Below are positions 1 to 4,696 of a DNA stretch of 6,761 nucleotides, one piece after another; positions within the stretch are counted from its first letter, which is position 1, and each line of letters starts with the position of its first letter. The DNA is from G039029935 sp039029935. Its GTDB lineage: Bacteria; Chloroflexota; Anaerolineae; Caldilineales; Caldilineaceae. The stretch is from NCBI GenBank assembly GCA_039029935.1, contig JBCCFC010000755.1:1-6761 (forward strand), given 5' to 3'. The notes under the pieces were generated by a model. The model searched no databases, was not told the DNA's origin, and saw nothing but the letters and a program-made list of their open reading frames with translations. The translations under genes were made by a program, and so were the position numbers.

Positions 1-36
1 CTCCTCTTTCTGAGTCTTCGTTAGCTCCACCGGCAT
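1..36 (-). CDS. Possible 5' end of a divergent gene, truncated by the window edge
   Basis: Read on the minus strand, an ATG at 36-34 opens a frame that runs off the left edge: MPVELTKTQKEE. The short, charged, Lys/Glu-rich start resembles the N-terminus of a small DNA-binding regulator (TetR-type proteins often begin this way and sit divergently next to cupin genes), but twelve residues cannot identify a family. The frame stays open upstream of the ATG as far as the sequence around the cupin start, so the real start could lie further right. A GAGGAA-like purine stretch lies about 15 bases upstream of the ATG, which is too far for a good ribosome site. I report it only because the orientation and amino-acid make-up are plausible. 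It could equally be non-coding. Confidence 0.22.
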   Translation of the reverse strand, partial: MPVELTKTQKEE

Positions 37-96
37 ATCGACCGCATCCGATTCCTCGCCTACATCACGCGGACATCTCGATTTTGAGGAGTATTC

Positions 97-792
97 ATGA
101 AGTTACAAGCAACAGGGCGCAGACTTGACACCAACGGCTACCCCATTGACGGCACAGGCTTTGATTATGCGCCAGACAGCCGCTTGGCCGAACTCATGCA
201 GCAACGCAACTCACCAATCATCTCGCAGCCGCAGACAGGAGAGTGGATTTTTGGCTTGGTCGCGGCAGAAGAGACAGGTGGCGAGTTTGCAAGTGGGGTG
301 GTCATCTTTCGTCCAGGCAATGCGGGGCCACCAGAACACATTCACCCCACCTATGATGAGCATTTTGACATTTTGGCGGGTGAGTTTGTCTTCACGGTCG
401 ATAGCGTCGAGCAGGTGGCGCGGCCTGGCGATACGCTGGTTGTCAAGCAGGGTGTTGCACATACATTCCGCTGTGTCAGCGACGAGTTTGGGGCGTTAAT
501 CGGCGAAACCCGTCCAGCCTCGCGTACAGCCGAGGTCATCAGTACGCTCTTTGGCATGGCGCACGAGGGCAAGCTGTCGGCGCAGGGACAACCACAATTG
601 CTCCACGCAATGGTCATCGGTGCGGAGTTTGCCGACGACACCGTGTTTACCTCACCGCCACCTGCGATTACGCTACCATTGGCGCGAATGCTTGCCCCTG
701 TCGGTCGTCTATTTGGCTATCAGGCCACCTATGAACAGTATCGTGATGAGGCGTTTTGGCTGGCGCATGTAGAGCAGCCAGTGGATGGGTAG
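97..792 (+). CDS. Single-domain cupin protein with a helical C-terminal extension
   Basis: The 231-residue product has one cupin beta-barrel, roughly residues 48-135. Cupin motif 1 is visible as H81-x-H83-x4-E88-x6-G95, and motif 2 as G111 to H122, with KQG where many members have PxG. The predicted metal ligands H81, H83, E88 and H122 are therefore all present, as in metal-binding cupins such as small dioxygenases, isomerases or binding proteins. The substrate cannot be told. Residues about 145-231 are probably helical and contain a Gly-Tyr-x-Ala-Thr-Tyr stretch near 208-212; similar tails occur in cupins annotated only as domain proteins. There is no signal peptide, so the protein is probably cytoplasmic. 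The start is well supported: GAGGAG at 86-91 lies five bases before the ATG. No hairpin terminator is seen directly after the stop. A possible divergent gene lies upstream. Confidence 0.88.
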   Translation: MKLQATGRRLDTNGYPIDGTGFDYAPDSRLAELMQQRNSPIISQPQTGEWIFGLVAAEETGGEFASGVVIFRPGNAGPPEHIHPTYDEHFDILAGEFVFTVDSVEQVARPGDTLVVKQGVAHTFRCVSDEFGALIGETRPASRTAEVISTLFGMAHEGKLSAQGQPQLLHAMVIGAEFADDTVFTSPPPAITLPLARMLAPVGRLFGYQATYEQYRDEAFWLAHVEQPVDG

Positions 793-800
793 GTCAGTAT

Positions 801-822
801 TCGGTGAGTCGGTGGGTCGGTC
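801..822 (+). repeat. Short 8-bp imperfect tandem repeat after the cupin gene
   Basis: Two and three-quarter copies of an 8-base unit (TCGGTGAG, TCGGTGGG, TCGGTC) lie just past the cupin stop and directly upstream of the extended -10 promoter, spanning the place where a -35 box would be. It could be a slippage repeat or a binding site for a regulator; nothing shows which. Confidence 0.4.
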
Positions 823-828
823 ATCTTG

Positions 829-837
829 TGGTATAAT
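829..837 (+). promoter_or_regulatory. Extended -10 promoter (TGG-TATAAT)
   Basis: A perfect TATAAT lies at 832-837, preceded by TG at 829-830, which matches the extended -10 element of housekeeping sigma factors. No convincing -35 box exists 16-18 bases upstream, as is common for extended -10 promoters. Transcription would start near 844 and run rightward through the palindromic element into the AAA-ATPase-like gene at 1112. That gives an untranslated leader of roughly 270 bases. It is the best candidate promoter for that gene. Confidence 0.5.
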
Positions 838-880
838 GAAGAGACAGATGAAGGGTCTCTTAGGCGATTTCGGTAACAGA

Positions 881-998
881 ATAAGTAAACCCAAAAAAGA
901 AATTAGAAATAGTGGAGTGAGCATTCTCTAATGCGATCTCCGGCACTAGAGAGTGCCTAACTCCGCTTATTTCTAAAAACTTAATTGGGTTTACTTAT
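881..998. repeat. Long imperfect inverted repeat enclosing two hairpins
   Basis: The outer 14 bases pair perfectly (ATAAGTAAACCCAA at 881-894 with TTGGGTTTACTTAT at 985-998). After a short mismatch, nine more pair (TTAGAAATA 903-911 with 968-976), then GGAGT (914-918 with 960-964). The interior 921-957 is two small hairpins. The arms are close in sequence but not identical, which suggests an old palindrome under structural rather than sequence constraint. Confidence 0.75.
921..957. other. Paired hairpins with complementary tetraloops
   Basis: Hairpin 1 is GCATT-CTCT-AATGC (921-934). Hairpin 2 is GGCACT-AGAG-AGTGCC (942-957). Their four-base loops, CTCT and AGAG, are exact complements. In single-stranded DNA or RNA they could form a kissing interaction at the tip of the 881-998 stem. 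The stems and loops are read directly from the bases; the kissing contact is inference. Confidence 0.55.
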
Positions 999-1018
999 AC
1001 CAGATGAACAGCGTATTT

Positions 1019-1046
1019 GTAGGGGCTTGATATATCAAGCCCCTAT
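1019..1046. repeat. 26-bp perfect palindrome (GTAGGGGC type)
   Basis: Bases 1020-1045 form a perfect palindrome with no loop, centred on TATA, with 5-base G/C blocks AGGGG and CCCCT in the arms; a G-T pair can extend it by one base. As RNA it would fold into a strong hairpin. Intergenic palindromes starting GTAGGGGC are a recurrent dispersed type in some cyanobacteria and Chloroflexota, as far as I recall. There is no T-run after it, so it does not look like a classic terminator. It lies inside the inverted repeat 996-1060. Confidence 0.75.
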
Positions 1047-1111
1047 GAGCAGTTGGTATATTCATTTCGGGAAATCGCCTTACCCATCTTGAATAGAGGA
1101 CCTGTCTTTTT

Positions 1112-3130
1112 ATGTCTCAAAGGAATGAAGCGATGAGTCAATCAACAAACTACACCTTGCCACCCACATTAGCCGACACATTACAAAGTCTGCCCGATGA
1201 GCATGTCAAACGCATTCCCTATGGTCTTTCTGATTATGGGCGACTACGCACCGAAAATGGCTACTATGTGGATAAAACGCCCTATATTTTGTTGTTAGAG
1301 CGGTATCCACTCTATCTCTTTTTCTTGCGTCCTCGTCGCACAGGCAAGTCACTTTTTCTGTCGATGTTGCAACACTATTATGACATCAACATGACCGACC
1401 GCTTTGATGCGTTGTTTGGTGACACCTATATTGGGCAACACCCGACGCCAAAACGCAATAGCTATTTGACGATGGTGCTCAACTTTTCAATGGTGAAACC
1501 GCAGATAGAGGATGTGCGTACCTCGTTTGAAAATATGGTGAATGACGAATTGATCGACTTTTTGATTCGCTATGAACGCTTTTTTACCCAGAAAGAGTTG
1601 GACCGTATAGAGTCGGCTGATGACTTTGTGTCGAAGATGGTGCGCATCTTTTATATCACCAAAACGAAACAACTAGACACCTATCTCTTGATTGATGAGT
1701 ATGACAACTTCACCAATACGATTCTGACCAGCCAAGGTGTTCAGTCCTACCATGAGATGACCCATAGTTCGGGATTCTATCGCCATTTTTTCAATTTACT
1801 CAAGGGGACGACGGGTGGGCAAGTTTCAGGATTAACACGTCTGTTTATCACAGGGGTTTCACCCGTCACAATGGATGATGTCACCAGCGGGTTTAACATT
1901 GGCACCAATATCAGCCTCAATAAACACTTTAACGAAATGGTGGGCTTTACAGAGGCCGAGGTACAGACCCTGCTCGATTACTATCATGGGCATGATGCGC
2001 TTCGTCTACCTATGGACACTACATTAGACTTGATGAAACGTTGGTATAACAACTACCGCTTTGGGCAGGATGCGCAAACGCCCATGTTTAACTCGGACAT
2101 GGTTCTCTATTTTCTCCATGCTGTCCAAGGCGAAACCCAGATACCCAATCAGTTGATTGATACCAATATTCGCACGGATTATAGCAAGCTGCGCTACTTG
2201 ATGACCGTAGATACACAGATTCGTCAATTTTTAGCGCAAGAGGAGCAAGAGGAGCAAGAGGAGCAAGAGGAGCAAGAGGAGCAAGAAGATAGCACTATTG
2301 ATGATAGCGAAAGCACAGAGGCGGTGGACACAGAACAAATTGACATGGGGGCAACTAGTACAGAACCAAATGATGAGGAGAAAAAATCGAAATTAAACGG
2401 TAATTTTAGTGTTTTGCAACGCATTATTGCGACAGGCGAAATTGTTTCCCCCATCAACCCAAGTTTTCCTGTTGAAGAACTGTTAGAGCAAGAGAATTTT
2501 ATCTCATTGCTCTGCTATCAGGGGTTACTGACCTTCACAGATACGGTTGATGGTGACCCGTTGCTGAAAATTCCCAACCGTAGTATTAAGGATTTAATGT
2601 ATGGCTATTTCCGTTCAGGGTTGGCAGATGTCAATACGTTTAAATTGAATACAACAAGGCTGTTAGGCTACCTACGCAATATGGCCTATCATGGTGAGTG
2701 GCGACCTTTCTTTGACTACATCAACCACGAAATCCAAGAACAAGCTTCTGTTCGTGACCATCTAAACGGTGAGAAGGTGTTCCAAGGCTTTCTCATTGCT
2801 TATCTCAACATCACCCACCACTTCTTTACTTGGTCTGAGTATGAGAGCGGTGGCGGGTTTGTCGACCTCTACTTGGAGCCATTTGTGGAGCGCTTCCCAG
2901 ACATGAACTATGGCTATCTGATTGAGTTGAAATACATGTCCGAGAAACAATATACAGGGAAAAAGGGCAAAGAGGCATTGAACGAAAAAATCGCCGATGC
3001 CAAACGTCAATTGCGTCGCTATGCCAATGACCCGCGCTTGCAGAAGTATGCGGGCAAAGTGACGTTTAAAAAGGTCGCCCTTGTCTACACTGGCTGGAAG
3101 TTAGCCTATGCCAAAGAAATTGAGGACTGA
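1112..3130 (+). CDS. AAA-ATPase-like protein with C-terminal PD-(D/E)XK nuclease domain
   Basis: The 672-residue protein matches the large bacterial family that joins an AAA-ATPase-like domain to a PD-(D/E)XK nuclease-superfamily domain. The N-terminal signature IPYGLSDYGRLR (35-46) and VDKTPYI precede the family's Walker A form RPRRTGKS (73-80). Walker B is LLIDEYD (192-198), a sensor-like TGVSPVTMDD lies at 247-256, and WYNNYRFG at 311-318. Near the C-terminus FVDLYLEP (583-590) and IELKY (604-608) supply the nuclease D and ExK residues, with Q633 in a following helix. The biological role of this family is not established. An acidic linker (377-427) with five EEQ repeats separates the halves. 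Sampled GC near 42% against 57-58% in its neighbours suggests acquisition. AGAGGA (1095-1100) stands 11 bases before this ATG; a second ATG at 1133 is also plausible. It converges on the next gene with a 9-base gap. Confidence 0.85.
   Translation: MSQRNEAMSQSTNYTLPPTLADTLQSLPDEHVKRIPYGLSDYGRLRTENGYYVDKTPYILLLERYPLYLFFLRPRRTGKSLFLSMLQHYYDINMTDRFDALFGDTYIGQHPTPKRNSYLTMVLNFSMVKPQIEDVRTSFENMVNDELIDFLIRYERFFTQKELDRIESADDFVSKMVRIFYITKTKQLDTYLLIDEYDNFTNTILTSQGVQSYHEMTHSSGFYRHFFNLLKGTTGGQVSGLTRLFITGVSPVTMDDVTSGFNIGTNISLNKHFNEMVGFTEAEVQTLLDYYHGHDALRLPMDTTLDLMKRWYNNYRFGQDAQTPMFNSDMVLYFLHAVQGETQIPNQLIDTNIRTDYSKLRYLMTVDTQIRQFLAQEEQEEQEEQEEQEEQEDSTIDDSESTEAVDTEQIDMGATSTEPNDEEKKSKLNGNFSVLQRIIATGEIVSPINPSFPVEELLEQENFISLLCYQGLLTFTDTVDGDPLLKIPNRSIKDLMYGYFRSGLADVNTFKLNTTRLLGYLRNMAYHGEWRPFFDYINHEIQEQASVRDHLNGEKVFQGFLIAYLNITHHFFTWSEYESGGGFVDLYLEPFVERFPDMNYGYLIELKYMSEKQYTGKKGKEALNEKIADAKRQLRRYANDPRLQKYAGKVTFKKVALVYTGWKLAYAKEIED
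1120..1135 (+). promoter_or_regulatory. Alternative ribosome site and start of the ATPase-like gene
   Basis: AAGGA (1120-1124) lies eight bases before an in-frame ATG at 1133, better spacing than for the ATG at 1112. Starting here gives 665 residues beginning MSQSTNY and loses no conserved motif. Either start may be used. Confidence 0.4.
2240..2284 (+). repeat. Five perfect 9-bp tandem repeats (EEQ linker)
   Basis: Five identical copies of GAGGAGCAA encode residues 377-391 of the ATPase-like protein as (Glu-Glu-Gln)5, followed by a diverging Glu-Asp and more acidic sequence. Perfect identity, third bases included, means recent slippage expansion. A 9-bp unit keeps the frame whatever the copy number, so linker length can vary without loss of function. 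Confidence 0.95.
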
Positions 3131-3139
3131 GAAACTCAT

Positions 3140-4696
3140 CTATCCCAACAACAACGGCAGCATCACGCCCAAGGCTAGTGTCACCGCCCAGAGTGCGGGG
3201 GTGGCGGTGTTGATATCGACATGACGGTGGGCCACGCCTGCCTGTGGATCAAGGTGGCCGCGTGTATGCAGGTGCGGGTGATGACGGGTGTATTGGGTGT
3301 AGCGTGTGGTGCGCTGCGCCAGATAGTGGAAGAATAGCCCCAAACTGCCGCCGTAAATAAGATGCCCGATGAGCGATGGGTAGAGGGCGGTGGCGCGTTG
3401 CAGTGACCAATCGACGGGGCTACCAACCAAGATGGGAAAGAGCGTTAATGACCCGACAAACCACCACAACAGCCCATAGAGCAAACCCCATGCCAGCCCA
3501 GAGCCATAGCTGTCTACCTCGCGCTGGAAGAAGAGGCCATAGCTGATGCCAATGATGATGCTGATGACCATATGCACGAGAAAGCCGATAACGACCGAAC
3601 TGGAACCTGTCAACTGGGCAATGGCCGCCAGCGTACCTGTACTCATGGTTGCCATTGTGAAGAGCAGCCCGCCGATAATGCCAGCGATTTGTCCCTGCCA
3701 CGCATTGCGCAGACCACTTGCGCCCACGCCTTCATGGGCGCGATTGAGTGGGTCCGAGTCCACAAAGAGCGTGTGCCACAGTTTGTTGACCAGTGCAAAG
3801 AACCATCCGGTCATCGCACCGTAGAGCAGATGTGACACAATCGAGGCAAAGCTGGCTTGCACGGCCATGAGTGACCAGTCTGGGCGTACAAAGCGAATCA
3901 ACGGTGCTAAGGTCAATGGACCGATGACCCACCACAGCAACCCATAGCTCATGCCCCAGACGATACTGGAACCAGTGCCTTGCGTCTCATGCAGAAAGAG
4001 CAATCCAAAGGTCATGCCAATCACGATGCCAATCACATAATGCAGAATTTGCCCTACCATGAATGATTCGACACCGATTAACCCTGCGACAAGCGGATAA
4101 AATCGCCCCGTTTCGATGCCCCACACAAAGACCCAACTACCAATCAACCCACCAAGCCCACCGACAATGATGGCTTGGATGGGTGGGGCAACAATCGCCT
4201 GCCCCGTCGGTCTACGATCTAAGTACAGGAGCGTGGATGGCGATTTGGTCGTTGATTCGGTTGTTGATACGGTTATTAATCCGTTCGTGGCTGGCATCCA
4301 ACGAATCAACAGCAGACGAATGATATAGTAACTCAACCCCATAACCGCGCCATAGCCCACAATCTGGCCCAAGAATAAGGGAACGGTTGACTCAATCTCA
4401 GTGACGCTGGTCAATGCCCACTGAACACCCTGCCCTGCGGCCAATGGCAAGAGCGTCAACGAAACCACAATCCACAGGAATAGTCCATACGCCTGTCCCC
4501 AGATCAGCCCTGCCCCCGGTGTGCGTATATTGGCGTCGATGGCAAGACCAAACAGGAGTCCCAATATGGTGCTGATGGCGAGATGCGCTATGAATCCAAA
4601 GAGTGCCGTTTCAGCTGGGGCCAACCAGCCCGATGTGAGGCCACCAATCAACCCAGCGACCAGCCCTGCAATGATTTTATGTTGTGTTTGTTTCAT
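3140..4696 (-). CDS. Polytopic membrane protein with three internal repeats and a His-rich tail
   Basis: I do not recognise a named family. The 518-residue protein is mostly hydrophobic and made of three related units, about 8-126, 174-302 and 334-459, each with some four membrane helices. Each unit has a Gly-rich first helix, then WG-x2-YGL-x2-W (66-75, 247-256, 403-412), an LTL-x-P loop (80-84, 261-265, 417-421), a W-centred turn, and a last helix with Gly-x4-Gly spacing. A polar linker (about 136-170) divides units 1 and 2. The tail 461-495 is rich in His (472, 473, 475, 477, 481, 490, 492), which suggests metal binding, and a final helix (499-518) ends the chain. The gene overlaps the upstream flavoprotein gene by 4 bases, so the two are probably translationally coupled. 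A role as membrane partner, scaffold or transporter is inference. No cysteines are present. Confidence 0.8.
   Translation of the reverse strand: MKQTQHKIIAGLVAGLIGGLTSGWLAPAETALFGFIAHLAISTILGLLFGLAIDANIRTPGAGLIWGQAYGLFLWIVVSLTLLPLAAGQGVQWALTSVTEIESTVPLFLGQIVGYGAVMGLSYYIIRLLLIRWMPATNGLITVSTTESTTKSPSTLLYLDRRPTGQAIVAPPIQAIIVGGLGGLIGSWVFVWGIETGRFYPLVAGLIGVESFMVGQILHYVIGIVIGMTFGLLFLHETQGTGSSIVWGMSYGLLWWVIGPLTLAPLIRFVRPDWSLMAVQASFASIVSHLLYGAMTGWFFALVNKLWHTLFVDSDPLNRAHEGVGASGLRNAWQGQIAGIIGGLLFTMATMSTGTLAAIAQLTGSSSVVIGFLVHMVISIIIGISYGLFFQREVDSYGSGLAWGLLYGLLWWFVGSLTLFPILVGSPVDWSLQRATALYPSLIGHLIYGGSLGLFFHYLAQRTTRYTQYTRHHPHLHTRGHLDPQAGVAHRHVDINTATPALWAVTLALGVMLPLLLG

Larger units (their letters stand above)
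863..1079. mobile_element. MITE-like composite palindromic element, 217 bp
   Basis: The ends are perfect 9-bp inverted repeats, GGCGATTTC (863-871) and GAAATCGCC (1071-1079). Each is flanked by the triplet TTA (860-862 and 1080-1082), which may be a target duplication. The inside is almost all inverted-repeat structure. A first imperfect stem spans 881-998 and encloses two hairpins; a second inverted repeat (TATACCA 996-1002, TGGTATA 1054-1060) encloses a 26-bp palindrome. No transposase gene lies within it. This fits a non-autonomous miniature element, possibly one palindromic repeat inserted in another. It fills most of the 793-1111 gap, where I see no gene. A three-base flanking match could be chance, so the exact ends are uncertain. 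Confidence 0.6.

Noticed and set aside
3..128. A plus-strand frame open from the left edge that overlaps the cupin start
   Set aside because: The peptide is Pro/Ser/Arg/His-rich with no recognisable motif and ends inside the cupin gene; it could only be the tail of an upstream gene and nothing supports that.
709..924. A minus-strand 71-codon frame over the end of the cupin gene and into the palindromic element
   Set aside because: It overlaps a confident gene and a repeat, has no good ribosome site, and has no recognisable composition.
1019..1046. Intrinsic terminator at the 26-bp palindrome
   Set aside because: No T-run follows on either strand, and it lies far from the cupin stop. A dispersed repeat is the better reading.
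2224..2457. A minus-strand frame with a Ser-Cys repeat
   Set aside because: It is the antisense reading of the 9-bp Glu-Glu-Gln repeat inside the ATPase-like gene.
3131..3139. A shared terminator between the convergent genes
   Set aside because: Only nine bases separate the two stop codons and no hairpin is visible there. Any terminator would have to lie within coding sequence.
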